Made by a program: the position numbers and the translations under genes | Assembly (NCBI RefSeq): GCF_003369915.1 | Contig: NC_046675.1 | Coordinates: 13,268,001 to 13,332,000, forward strand | Direction: 5' to 3' | Length of the DNA: 64,000 bases | Source of the DNA: Drosophila miranda | Lineage: Eukaryota > Arthropoda > Insecta > Diptera > Drosophilidae | In this document: positions 22,214-34,407 of the stretch, piece by piece | How the letters are laid out: every line of letters starts with the position of its first letter | Position numbering within the stretch: position 1 is the stretch's first letter | The notes under the pieces: generated by a model | What the model was told of the DNA's origin: nothing | What the model saw: the letters and a program-made list of their open reading frames with translations, nothing else | Database searches by the model: none

Positions 22214-25200
22214 GTCGTTGGTTTTTGGAATTTCAGCAAATTTAATTGCTAATTGATTCTCTCTCTACCGCGCGTATGCTTATCACTTCACCTCACTTCA
22301 CATAAAACGGCGGATACACTCAACTGCCAGAGGCAGTAGCCACAAAAGGAGTGCCTGATGGCAGCAGGGGCGCCCCAAAACCGCAAGTGACAATGTCGCT
22401 TAGGCGACTGGGCTTTTGCCAGACACTTGGCAGGCAGCTATTAACAGGGGCAACACCAACAGCAGCACCAACAGCAGCACCGGCACCGGCACCGGTGTGG
22501 GCCTGTCATTGTCAGCTGTTAAGTGAGTTTGAGCTGCAACGGCAACAACAACGATCTTAGCACCTGAATGAGGCAGCAGCAAGTGGCAAGCGGCAAGCGG
22601 GAAGCGGCAAACTGCAAACTGCAGCTACTGCAAACTGCCGGCTCTGACAATTGCCTGTAAAGTGTTTTGCGGTGACATCGACCAACTGACACACACCTGA
22701 ACTGGAGCGTTTTACCACCTCCCATCCCACGTCCCATCCCACGTCCCTGATGCGCTGCACATTTTGGCCAGCAGACAATTAGTGCACGACATAAAAGGCG
22801 GCCCAGTAATGCTTCTCCCTCTTGGGGCTTGCCCTTGCCACGCCCCCCCCGTCCTGTCAGTGTTAATGACGCTGCTGCAGTCGCTTGTTTATTGCATTAA
22901 AGCTCTATGGCTGGGCTGCAGCGTTATGCATCAGAAATTGTCATAATTGTGCCATGTCTGGCACTGAGTCTGCCACCCTGCCACCCTGCCACCCTGCCTC
23001 TGCCACAGCCTCTGGTTTTAGCTGCCAAATGGAGCTCAGTTCTTGCGGTCTTTTGTGTGGTTAGTCGGAACGTTCTCTGGCTGGTTTATAGAGGGAGATT
23101 CCATCTCTCTTCCGTTAAAGATTTATGACTTGGGCTAATAGTTTTCATTGCCAGCAAATGTTTATAGTATGTATTGTCGGGGCATATGCGTTTTAAAGGA
23201 GATATAAATGTGAAAGAATTAAGGCATTTTTGGATACTTCTGAATAACTAAAAATTGGGAGGAATTTGCCTAGATTTTTATAGAATTTTCCACTCCATAA
23301 ATCTCCTTCAAAAATGCAGAAAATCTTTAAGAAAATATCTCTTCACTTTTTAGCCAGCAAACTCCAACCCAAAATGGTATTATACATTCGATCAATTACC
23401 CACAACATCTAACAAGTCCGGGGCTGTTGTCTTCCCTAAACAGGAAACATTACACTGCAATGGCAAATATTTAACATTTCCGCAGTGGCAGCAGCAACAA
23501 AAAAACAACATTTGCTGAATCAAAAGCATATAATAAATTGTCAAATGCTGCTGCACTGCAACTTTTCCACACATTTTCGGCTTTGATTTGTCGCCCAACC
23601 ACCGCCCAACCACCGCCCAACCCTCAGGAAATGTCGGCGAAAAATGGAAAAACACAAAAACTATACAACTTTTGCTGATGCTCCCAAAAAGAAGAAAAAA
23701 AAATATAAAAAAAGGAAAGGAAAGGAAAGCAAATCAAAAAGTCAAATGCCTTGAGGGGTTGCAAAATTTGAGAGTGGCTCGAATGTGTATACGGGGGGGG
23801 GGGGTGGGGAGGGGAACCTTCCCCCCATGTTTTAGTGTGTAGGGGTTGGAGTATTTGTATTTAGCTTTTGTTGCCTGGCGCCATTGTCAACATATTTCAA
23901 GCGAGCCTCGGCCTGGGCCTCAGACAGAGAGTCAATAATAATGCGACTTCCCCCATATTGTGCCCATAGTTCCCTTTTCGGGGCGGGGGGGGGCATGGTA
24001 TATTCCTACAAGATTTTTATAAGATTTTTATGGCCAGCAAAATTGGTCAGTCCCGCGCCCCGGCCAGAATTTAATGACTGGAAAATAAGGCATTTAAGCC
24101 AAGTGCCAAAGAAAGTTCCTTCTGCAAACGTGCCCGGTCAGCCGCTAATATTTATGGGTCTGCATCTGTATCTCGGTCGAGTCGGTCTCTGTCTGTATCT
24201 GTATCTGTATCTGTGTCTGTCTCTGAGGGGAGTCAGGCCTGTGGACTGGGCCCCGTGAGGCATGGCCAGGAATGGAGCTGGGGGTGGAGGTGGGTGTGAG
24301 AGCATACATTAATTGCCGTGATTAACACGTAGGCGCATTAAATTATACAGAAACACGGTAGAGCCAGGACAGTCGAAGGAGTAAATACACTGACTGATGA
24401 ATTTATTAGGGAATAATAGGCTAAAATATTAGAAGGGACTCAGAAGAGTTCGACGGATACGATAAAGATATACAAAAAGATGAGAGAAAAGATCAACAAA
24501 TATATAGAATGATGGCTCAAATGTAAATACAGAAGAACAGACAGAAAGATTGAAAGAAAAGGGGTGTGAAAAGATGCTTCCTAAAGATGCGCTTGTACCC
24601 CCCCAGAAAGGGTATCAAAACCAGGCCTAGACCCGGGCAATGCCACATCAATTATCGCATATGAAGCTACCAATGCATGCCTCGTTCTCTGTGTGGCTGT
24701 GTGTGCGTACGAGTATCTGTGTGAGTGCATAAATCATTTGGCTACATTAAGTCTTTTGAGGAACCCAAAACAGGGCCACACAGAACAAACTTTTTGGGCA
24801 CTGGCGAAATGAAACAAAAATAAAAACTCGTTAGGCCAGAGCCAAGACGAAGAGTACGTGCCCAGGACTTGGACGTGGACTAGGACTAGGACCCCCGCCG
24901 GGCAGCGCCGGACTGTGCAGTGTCAAGTGTAAAGAAGAACTACTAATCAGCAGTTAATTCTTATCTTTAATTAAGTGCACGTTTCACCCCCTACCGATCC
25001 AAGGAGCAGCCAAAGGAGTCCAGGCATCGGCTCCTTCGGCGTTTATGGCAGATGGCAGACACAGAGGAACTTCCAGTCTGTCCGGCTTTTTGCTCAACAC
25101 TTTTGTTTGCCCTTCCCCACTTTTCGGCATTGTCCGGGACAAAGGCCACTCGCTGGACAGGACCAGCGCCAGGACAACATCGCCGGCGCCTTTTGTCGCC

Positions 25201-26569
25201 TTTTGTCCCGCTCCGGTCAATTTAATGAAATAATCTAAGCAAACACTCTTGAAAATTAAGCAGTGTTTTTTTTCGGCTTCCTTTCTCGAATTAAAAATGT
25301 AATGCGTTTGCTTTTGTTTTGTTGCTGCGAATAATTAAATGTGGATATTTTTCGTTGGGTTTTTTTCTTTGTGTGTGCTGGCCAATTAAAAAGGCCACGC
25401 AACAATGGCCAAGGCGCTCATGCATGGCTTATCCTCGGCGCCAGGCCCCCAACCCTTGCCCCAACCCTAGCCTAACCCTTCATCGAAGTAGATGGTCTAA
25501 GATGCTGCTGGAATTCGACGCGATAAACTTCGACTTGGCCTGGGTCTGGGCACCTCGGGGGTAGTCCATAAGTCATTACCCCCAACTGGAATGCGCCCAC
25601 AGGTAGGTAAACGGCGGAGAATACAGCGACAGAAGCTGCTCCCGGTGCTGGTGCTTTTGGCCCTCTCAAGTTGTTTGACAAACAATACACAACCCCTGGC
25701 CAAGAGAGGGAAGAAGAACAGCAGCAGCAGATGGACGGGGGAGGTGGTAGTGGCAGTTGGAGGTGAAGATGGGCCAGCAGGAGGGGGAGCCACGCTACAT
25801 GGAGATCTGGGCACGAGAGCTGCACTCAAGCGTACCCGTCACATTTTTGCGCTTTTACATGGCCACCCTCCCCCCTCGCATGCCCCCCTGACAGAAGTGC
25901 CCCAAAACGTGGCATCATCAGATACATGAAAACAATTTTTTTACAGCAGTGAAAAGCTGCACTAAAAATAAAATAAAAGATATTTTATTGAAGTGGCGCA
26001 GGGGAGCCCCAACCCCCGACCCCCAACCAGAACCCCTACCCGGACTCTGGCAGATTAATTATGCATCGCTAAAATGCTAAGCCAGGTAGCACCACACAGC
26101 ACAGAGCACAGAGCACCACGGTATCGCAGTGCACGGTAGTGCCCCAAAGGCAAGTGGCAAATGGGAATGATGAAAGGGTGGAGGGGGAATAATAGGGTGG
26201 ATGGGGTGACTAGGAATGGGTACAAGAGCCCGCCCGAGGGGGAGTATGTAAAAGCCAAGTACAAGCCACAACAAAATTAAAATCAAAATAAAATCACAAA
26301 AAATCTTTTTGGCAAATATGCAGATAAAATGGAAGGACTTTTAGATAACCCAACCATATAGGGTGTGCACACTATAAGAGGTTGGGTGTATCTATTATAG
26401 GAGGACCCACTATAGAAAATATCTAGAATGGATTGAGAACAGGATGGAAGAATGATGTCATGATCAATGGGATTTTATTGGGGTATAAGGATGGAAATCT
26501 ATACAAATCTTTGAAAGCTTATATGGGATAATATCGGCTTATAATTTATATCATATTTATACCTTTTTT

Positions 26570-26800
26570 ATAGCCCGCTTTGGATAATTTTTTGTACTGC
26601 GCGGCTGACTAGTGTATCATATCCCTGAACACGAATCCAAGGTCAGAAGACCTCAAAAGACCTATATGGTCGAAGAATGGTGGAAACATATTTGAAATAC
26701 TGATCGGATTCGCTTGAAACTCTTCAATCGGGGGTTTTCGGGGTCAATAATTAAGAATTTGAAGTCACCACACCTTTTTTTTGTGGGGCTGCACAAATCG
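26570..26800. repeat. Possible old interspersed repeat
   Basis: Two related phrases occur about 120 bp apart: CTGAACACGAATCCAAGGTCAG and TCGGGGTCAATAATTAAGAA followed by TTTGAAGTCA, with CGGATTCGCTTGAAACTCTT between them. Phrases of this type recur in insect repetitive DNA in my recollection, but I cannot name a family. There is no coding content. Confidence 0.25.
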
Positions 26801-29800
26801 GATTCCCCTTTAGTACAGTACCGTCCATTACCTAAGTAATGGCCTATCGAAGGTCACACATCCAACTTGGTATCCTTTTTCAATATAATAAATGCAAATC
26901 TGGTTGGCTTTCGCTGATGCTGCCTCAAATCAAATGCCTGTCACAGACAGACCCTACAAATCATCATGCCTCTTCACACAAGGCACTCCCTCACTCCCAC
27001 ACATACCCCACTGCCCACTTGCCACCAAATTATTCACATAAATAAAAAACGGTGGAAAAAAAAATTAAGATTAAAATAAAAATTAAAAGCTACAGCTAAA
27101 AATCAAGCAGCAAACGTCAAAGCCAAAAGCGTCGAGCTGTCGGAGCTGTCGTCGTGTCACTGCACCCTCGCCCAGGTGAGGGCTGTGACAGGGGAACAGG
27201 TTGGGGGCAGGCGGGCGACAGAAGTGCTGCGGACTCACACACATATGACGATGAGGTGCGACACACACACACACACACATACCCCCACTAGAGACACACA
27301 CAGATGGAGGAGCCAGGAGCCAGGAGACGACAGCGACAGCGACAACGACATCATAGTACCCACTTGAAGCGCTTTTAACAAAAATTCTTTTAATTTTTCA
27401 CTCTTCTTTTTTTTGGCAACACCAGGCAGGACGATGATGGAAGTGGAAGTGGGGGGATGGCAAGAAAGAGAGTGTGTCGCGAGTGTGAGGGAATACGAGA
27501 GGAAGGTGAGCATCAGAGGGTCGAAGCTGGGAATACCCTCGCAGGACTAGCTATTTCTAGGGGACATTGGCAAGAAGTTTCCAAAAAAGGTAATAATAAA
27601 AGTCCATGGTAAATATTTATTCGAATATTTATTGGCTCAACGGATCAACGTAAATGGGGACATCCCCTTCCCATATATATTCTCAAAATTAATCAGACAT
27701 TTCTCCCTCCTATATGGTCGAGAAAAAGTCCATCTTGCGATACCCTCGTCAAGGGTATAATTAAGAAAAATCTCTGAGTCCCCGCTGCAGAGCTTCTCAG
27801 TTGCAGAGTTGGTTCTGCTCCGATTCTGGTTGGATTCGGGGGCTCTGTTTGTGCAACCCTCACGGAAAATGAAATTTTCCTGCAAGACGCAGAAGAAGAA
27901 GACGAGACCGGCGACAGCGACTGCTGAGGGAGCCGCTGCATTGTTGATGAACAAGCAGCACGCTAACAAGTTGTATGCGCCATCTGAGGCCCTGCCTCAT
28001 GCCACACACACACACACAAAAAAAAAGGAGCGGAGTGCACCTTTCAGCGCTGGCGTTGGTACGTGGGCGCTTACATTGTTGTACATGCCACATGCCACCA
28101 CCCACATCCAGCAACCGCTTAGAGATGGCTGGAAAATTATGATGCCTGCGTTTGTTTCTCGTTTGCGGCGCTCCACTCCGCTCATTTTAATTTCCACTCG
28201 TTTTTTGCGCACCTTTTTTTGGCCTTCGAAAATTACAATAAAAAACAACAACCAAAGCCACAGAGCCCGAGAATGGGAGGAGCAGATTAAACAGTTAGAG
28301 AAAAATAGGAAAATTCAAGTGCATTTTTCACTTCACTTTACGGTGCATTCACATTTCCGTTGCATTGCATTGCGGAAAAGAGTAAAACAACAGTGCGCAA
28401 AAAATGCACAAAAACCAACAAAAAAAAACCAAAAAAAAAAAAAAACAGAACACAGTTTGCGGGCATCAAAAACCGAAAACGGAGCTCCTGCGGATTTTCA
28501 CAATTTGTCGTCTGGAGTGGGAGATGGGGCAGAGACAGCTTCAGGAGCGAGCAGGTATCCGTATCGTATCGTATCCCTTTGTTGAGGAACCCCAATACCA
28601 CAGTCTCTACCAACCCTCGAGCCCTGCCTCTGCCACTGCCTCAGCCTCCTCTTTTTTGAAGACCTTTAAGGTATTGCTCGGGCTATGCAATTTTTTGTCA
28701 TTGTCATCGTTTTGTTGTTGCATGCAACTCAGGGAATGGCTGGTGGAGAGGTCAGTCGTCCCTTTCGCTGGCTGCTTTTAGGCGCTGGTTGCAAGAGTTG
28801 CACTTTTTGCGGCGTCGCCGTCGCTGCACTCGGCCCCGTCGTCCGCGCTGCCTGTTGTGTTAAATTTTTTATAAAATTTGCATGCAAAGTGCATTCTCCG
28901 CTTTTTTTTTTGCCTTATTTTTTGGCATTTTTTTTTATTTTAATTTCTTAATTAGTTGCTTTTGTGGCCAGACCAGAAAAAAGGGAGCATGGGATGGAGG
29001 CTGGGAGGCTTGAAGGCTGGAATGGGGGCTTGAAAGCAAAAGTCAAGCCGCCTGCATTTAGGGGTTGCAAGGGTCGCTCCGGGGGTTGCGTTGCGTTCTG
29101 GGGGCTTTAAGTCCGAGCTGCTTTTCAAATTAGTCAAATTGAAATAGCATTAGGCTTTTGATCCGGGCAGATGTCCAGCCTCCCTCCTTCTGCTTCTGCA
29201 ACCCCGCAATCAAAACCGAAAACTATTTAAAATCTAATTTGCATTTCGACTGGGGACTGGTGCAGGGGCCGGGGCCAGCCAACAAACAAATGCATAGAAT
29301 TTTCTTATCCTAAGCCTCTGAGGGTGGGGGGTTGGGGCGAGGCCAGGAGCTGCATAATCACAAAAATTTGTCATAAAACTTTGGCAGACGCAAAAGTTTT
29401 GCGCTGCACAAAGTCAAAGTCGTTGACGTCGTCATCAAATTTCAATGCTATAGAGAAGAGAAATATAGGGGTGCTGAAAGGACTATCGGAGTGGGAGTCC
29501 AGTGGGTAGGAGGGACCTCCAGAATTAGTCGTGAATCAACAGCATGCCAATATGCTATCATTCCCCAAAACCTCGCGTTTAAAGCGATTACAATTCCTGT
29601 ATCAGAGCCAATGTGGTTGCAAGCTGCGGTCGGCTCCTCAAAGGGGGGAAAGGAGTGTGGAAAGTTTTTAATTACCCTCATCAGCGAAATGCAAGGCTCC
29701 ACTCAAACCAGAGAAACCAGAGAGATATAGGCAGGGGGCTGAGAGTTTGCTTTGAGACAATTTTGTGCACAAAAAGTTTCATTGGGGTGCTCCTCCTCCT

Positions 29801-30710
29801 GAGAATGAGACCCAAACTCCTCTGGAATCTATCTATGAACTTTGCTTGTTCTATGATAATTACATTTGAATAATATGCATTTCAGACACATATACGATAC
29901 GTAGACCGCAAAGTGCAACTAATTAATATTAATGACACTAATTTGCCCAAGAGAGTGAGGCACCTGGTGGAAGGGGAGGTGCACTTCCTGTTTGTACTAG
30001 CAGACAACCTTTGGGATACAACAGGATTGCTCGGAAGAGATAGAATCAGTGTTCCCAGGCATAAGCTCTGAAGGAGTGGCCAGAATTATGACTTAAATGC
30101 CACTAATCAGAGGCCTGCCATCAATCTGTGTCACTGGGCAAAAGGAAAGCGAAATGCCATCACCCCCATCAGAGCGAGCGATCCGTATCTCTCGGATGTG
30201 GTGTGAAAAGCGAAATTCTCAACACTTGTGCAAACAGTGGACTGGGCTTGGGCCTCTCAAATGAGTCGATCTTATCTGTAATTGCTTTCGCTCTGAAAGA
30301 TGCTGCTGCCAGAAGAGAAGCCTTCGCTTTCTTGGACACTTTAAGGAAGTGACCCAAATTAGGCTTAGAAATGGAAAAGTTTTTGCATTAGCATGCGGCT
30401 TTCCACTTTGTCTTTAGTTTTTAGCTTTTCCTCTGGCTCTGGGGTGGGGGCCTGGGTTCGGTTCTCAGGGCAGGGGGTAAACTTCAAGAAATCGACATTT
30501 GCTTGAGCGTTTTTGTGCTGGGAGTCACGTAGCTGCAGCTGCCACGCTTCCAGGTACGAGTACGAGTGCATATCTCGGTGCCATGCTGCAACACACAGCA
30601 TATGCACACACCCGCACGAAGCGAGAAAGAGACAGATTCTCACATCTTATCTGTATCTGCAAACAGACGAGGACATCTCACACTCCACATCCCTATGTCC
30701 CACTCCTTCT

Positions 30711-30736
30711 CACACACACACACACACACACACACA
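30711..30736. repeat. CA microsatellite
   Basis: A perfect CA dinucleotide run of 26 bp followed by short interrupted CA and CG units. Confidence 0.9.
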
Positions 30737-31767
30737 GGCACACGCACGAACGTCATTCCTCAGTCAACACAAACATGAGATGAAGTTGAATTTGTACTTC
30801 CGTTTCTTCTACTGCTACTGCTTCTTCTTATCCACTTCCCTTTCCTTTCTGTTCCTTTTTCTACCTCTACTCGTTTTGGCCTCAGGCTGAAAAATCAGTT
30901 TTCATACTCTTCTTGGAGGGTATTCCTGTTTTTGGAGGAGGAATTATTTCCAAATTTCGAGCGAACATCACAAATCTATTCTTAAAGACCTCTGTATAAC
31001 TAGGAAACGCCAGGATATGAATATTCTATCAATCTATCATAAGTTACATGTTCTTAGAGATACGATCCATAACTGAAAACGGGTATCTATATTCGATGTT
31101 TCTGCGAACCCTTTCTCTGGCAGAGTATTCCATGCTTCTGCCTTTCGTCCTTTCCTGTTTGTTGCTGCTGTAGTTGTTGTTGGTCTTCTCTCTACTGATT
31201 TGTCGCACGACTTGAATTCTTGATTATGCCGCCAGCTCCAGCTGGGCATGAATTTTCCCAGTATGTGCATTAAAAAACTGATTTTCCAAATAGAAAAAAA
31301 TGGAGGGAAAAATAACAAAAAAGCGTGAAGGGGCATTAATTATGCGTAAATGAGCTTAATGCATCAATTAATCAAATCAAAGGCGGCACCGGCCAATAGG
31401 CAAATGCATTTGCCCTGCCCAGAGTTACAGCTGCCATCGGGGATCCCCAGTACCCAGTCCCAGGAGCCGAGCCGTGACTCAGGTCCCGCTTCTCATCCTT
31501 CGCCCTGCGTGCCTTTGTCGTGTCACACAAAAGCGCGAACTCGCGCGGAGCGGAATAACCTAACCAACTCTCTATTAGCTCAACGGTGGTCAAGCATCCC
31601 GTTCAGTGGTTGTAGGCGTGGTCGTGGGTTGTGGCAAAGGGCGTGGGTGTGGTGGTAGCATGTTTTAACGGTCGACTTAGACCATAGCAATGAGCAAGTG
31701 TTCGGGCTACATCAGTCAGCTTTTGTCAGTGCATATCAGCGAAAAGCCGTGCTGAAAGCTTTGCAGT

Positions 31768-31777
31768 AGATGGCGCT
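31768..31777 (+). promoter_or_regulatory. Possible CTCF-type insulator motif
   Basis: AGATGGCGCT fits the core AGRKGGCGC reported for Drosophila CTCF. It lies about 760 bp beyond the 3' end of the outer secreted-protein gene. A 9-bp match is expected by chance at some frequency in 64 kb, so this is only a candidate. Confidence 0.2.
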
Positions 31778-32529
31778 GACAAAATGTATCAGTCTGGCAG
31801 CACTATTTCATTTATTTTAATGGTGTGGCTATCCTGGCAAATTCAAACGAAAGCTTAACAATAAATCGAAGTCAAATGTGGGTTTAATGGATGAGAGTTT
31901 TTAATTGTAAATAAGCCAAACGAAAATTAAGTACATTCGCGACAGTTTTGATATTTGAATTCCGTAATTTTTTTTAGAAATTAACTTAAGCGCTTTTAAA
32001 ACTAATATGAAAATGATTTTTAATTGCAGCAAATTACATCCTTTCACAGTGGAAATTAACTATATTTTGGAAATAATTTTCATTATTTTTTACAATATAT
32101 TTATTTTTTTTATCATTTTACTAGCGCGGTACATATGCCATGTTTCAATGTGGTGCACAATGTGATTGCACGCATAAGAAATGAGAAACAAAACAAGTCA
32201 AACATGATCTATAAGTGCAAGCAGTTTATGAAATGCACTGCTTTTCATGACACATCGCGTAAAGAGCTGGCTGCTATGAAATTCGCTATTGAGCAGAGTG
32301 TTGCCTGACTGTTTAATGAAGACTGTTTATTTAAAATGGGAATTCAAAACACTGAGCAATAGATGTTAAATATTCTTGTTCTAAGGATAGCTTATATTTT
32401 AGGAAGATTGATTGATGAATAAATTAACTATGGGAACTGCGACTAAGAGTATAGTCTATAGTGTACTTAAATTACAACAGTTTTGCATTAAACCATGTAG
32501 AGGTGGTAGCGTTAGCCCTATCCACAGTT

Positions 32530-33370
32530 CTACGGATTTCTGATCACTTGACGATTAAAGCTGAAGCCAGACAAGGTATAATGCTTGCTCTTAACAATCT
32601 TCACCACTTGCTGAAAGATTCAAGAAAAATCAAGGTTTAGATTAGAAATTACTATAGAAGGCGACCTACCATCACCAGCTTGATGAGAAAAACAGCGAAT
32701 GTAAGGAAATTAATGCTCATGATGGCTGCTTCGGGTGGGAAATCTATTGCGGCTTCGTCCATCAGGCCGCGACGCCTGCGTCTCTTCCGCTCCGGTGGCT
32801 GCCACAGAACCGCGAAATGTTGCTCTGTCGTGAAGTTGGAGAAAGTCAGGTTCGGCATCAGCTAAACATAAAATTGATATTCTTACCAATCATCCGCATT
32901 AGATTGTCACGGAGATTCTGGAGGAGTTTGATCTTCTTTTCAATGCTGAGGGCCGACTTCTTGATCCAGCTGTTCTGCATGGTTTTCAGAAACTTGAGGA
33001 AGCCGTGCATGCTGGGCATCTCGATTTCGCCACCATTTTCTCCATCTCCGTTGTCTACCGGTGGTTCTGTAGAGTCCTCCTCCTCATGGCTCTCTGTCGA
33101 ATGCGACGAGTGCCTCCGCGATGTAGTCTCCACATTGGGAGTGACCACGACCACATTATGAACAGGTGCTTTGGTAGAGCTCCCTAAAATCTGGGCGCTG
33201 GTTAAAATATTCGGGTCTCCTGGACCTTGACTGAAGCGAATACGCTGGTACTCAATCCAAGCAGGACTGGGCGTGGTAAAGCCATCAGAATCCTGGCTTG
33301 CGGCTGTCTCCACGCACTCTCTTAAGCTCAGAGCAAACAAAAGGAAGAAACTGAATGGTAATAGTTGCAT
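32530..33370 (-). CDS. Small secreted protein, copy 1 (normal 3' end)
   Basis: Three exons: 33370-32887, 32824-32670 and 32610-32530. The introns of 62 and 59 nt have GTAAGA...CAG and GTAGGT...CAG borders, and the 720 nt encode 239 residues. The protein starts with a clear signal peptide (MQLLPFSFFLLFALSLREC). A Ser/Thr/Glu-rich acidic middle follows, then a Lys-rich stretch, an RKRRRRR basic cluster that looks like a proprotein cleavage site, and a hydrophobic C-terminal segment (MSINFLTFAVFLIKLVM) ending in KHYTLSGF. The architecture suggests a secreted, possibly processed product. I do not recognise the family. The acceptor at 32825 rather than the nearer AG keeps the frame. The gene lies about 1 kb downstream of PKD on the same strand. 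A near-identical copy sits at 37236-38116. Confidence 0.75.
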
Positions 33371-33935
33371 CTTCTTGATTGGAACGTTGTGGAACTACTG
33401 CTGCTGGAAAGTGTGGCACGAGTCACAAAGTGCTGTGCTACGAAAAGAGTGTCAGCCGTTGCAAGCCAGCGATTTTCAGATGGCTTTCGCAGATGAAGAT
33501 GAACTATTAAATACCCTCTGGGTAGATCAAGATCATTCGAGACCACATCACGAATTTGGATCCCCTAGTTCTTGTAGTCTTCGAGACACCTTGGTATAGT
33601 ACCCTACAATTACTGGCGATCACAGCCATGATGAGGATGACGAAGATGCACAGATGAGACGCGAGGCATTCACGACAATCAAATGTCAAGTTTGTTGTTT
33701 ATTCATCAGTAGTTTATTTTCGCTCTTGTGGCAATTGGTACTGCATAAGATCTGAGCTTGTGGTTTTTTTGTTTTATTGATGAATACACGTATGTATTTT
33801 GCATGTATATTTGATGTACGTAAGTGTTATTCATAAGAGTTGCCATTAGGTGGTTAACAAATTAAAGCTATCGACTAATTTTGATTCTAGAGAAAAATGT
33901 ATCACACAGAGTTTTCTTGTTTAGCATTTATCAAA

Positions 33936-33965
33936 GTTATCGTTATCGTTATCGTTATCGTTATC
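33936..33965. repeat. GTTATC hexamer repeat, five units
   Basis: Five perfect GTTATC units followed by GTTACG, between PKD and the secreted-protein gene. The reverse strand reads GATAAC, a GATA-factor-type core. The duplicate at 38682-38705 has four units. Confidence 0.85.
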
Positions 33966-34185
33966 GTTACGGAGAGAAGCAGCAGCGAGAGGGAAAACTT
34001 ACAAGTCTAGGAGAAACATCGAGAGTGCGGGACGAATAAATGTACACTCAAAGAAATTACACCCATGGTCTACCCAATTTTAAAAGCTGTACTTAAATTG
34101 GATTCAGAGATATACTAGGGTATAGTTTTCTTCAAGTGGACGTTACAGCAGCTGACTGGAACAGCTGCTTGGCTCTGCTCCGGGA

Positions 34186-34407
34186 CTATTTGATGTGGCG
34201 ACAGAGATGGAAACGGACCCACTTTAGCGCCTTGCCGCTGATGGCCTCCACCTTTGGGGAATTCTCGGACAGACGATGGCAGTCGGCGCAGTTGCCTGCG
34301 GATGGATAACTCTCCGTGGTGCTGTTGGTCAAGATGGGAGTGGGCGTGGTTGTAGGTGTGGGGGTGGTGCCCACTGATCCACTCAGGTCATTGTCGAAGG
34401 TCACAGG
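34186..34407 (-). other. In-frame readthrough extension of PKD, copy 1
   Basis: Directly after the PKD stop TGA (34410-34408) the same frame stays open for 73 codons to a TAG. The stop context is TGA followed by C, known as a leaky context. The extension has a Thr/Pro run followed by a non-repetitive stretch with a CxxC (CADC) and the ending LKWVRFHLCRHIK. It may be the C-terminal part of a readthrough isoform. The other option is chance openness of 222 nt of 3' UTR. Confidence 0.45.

Larger units (their letters stand above)
22214..32529. other. Long noncoding intergenic region
   Basis: Some 10 kb with no supportable gene. Long frames such as 27809-28585 consist of translated CA, AAAAC and AAG runs and lack family features. 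The region carries microsatellites, purine/pyrimidine tracts and a possible old repeat at about 26570-26800. The 3' part is AT-rich. It may hold control DNA for either flanking gene, and one CTCF-like site is noted at 31768. Confidence 0.6.

Noticed and set aside
25441-25475. CCCTAACCC-like stretch suggesting telomere repeats
   Set aside because: The units are irregular and few, and Drosophila does not use this telomere repeat; it is chance composition.
27809-28585. 258-codon open frame on the plus strand
   Set aside because: Its sequence is translated CA, AAAAC and AAG runs with overlapping frames on the other strand, and it shows no domain, signal peptide or splice logic.
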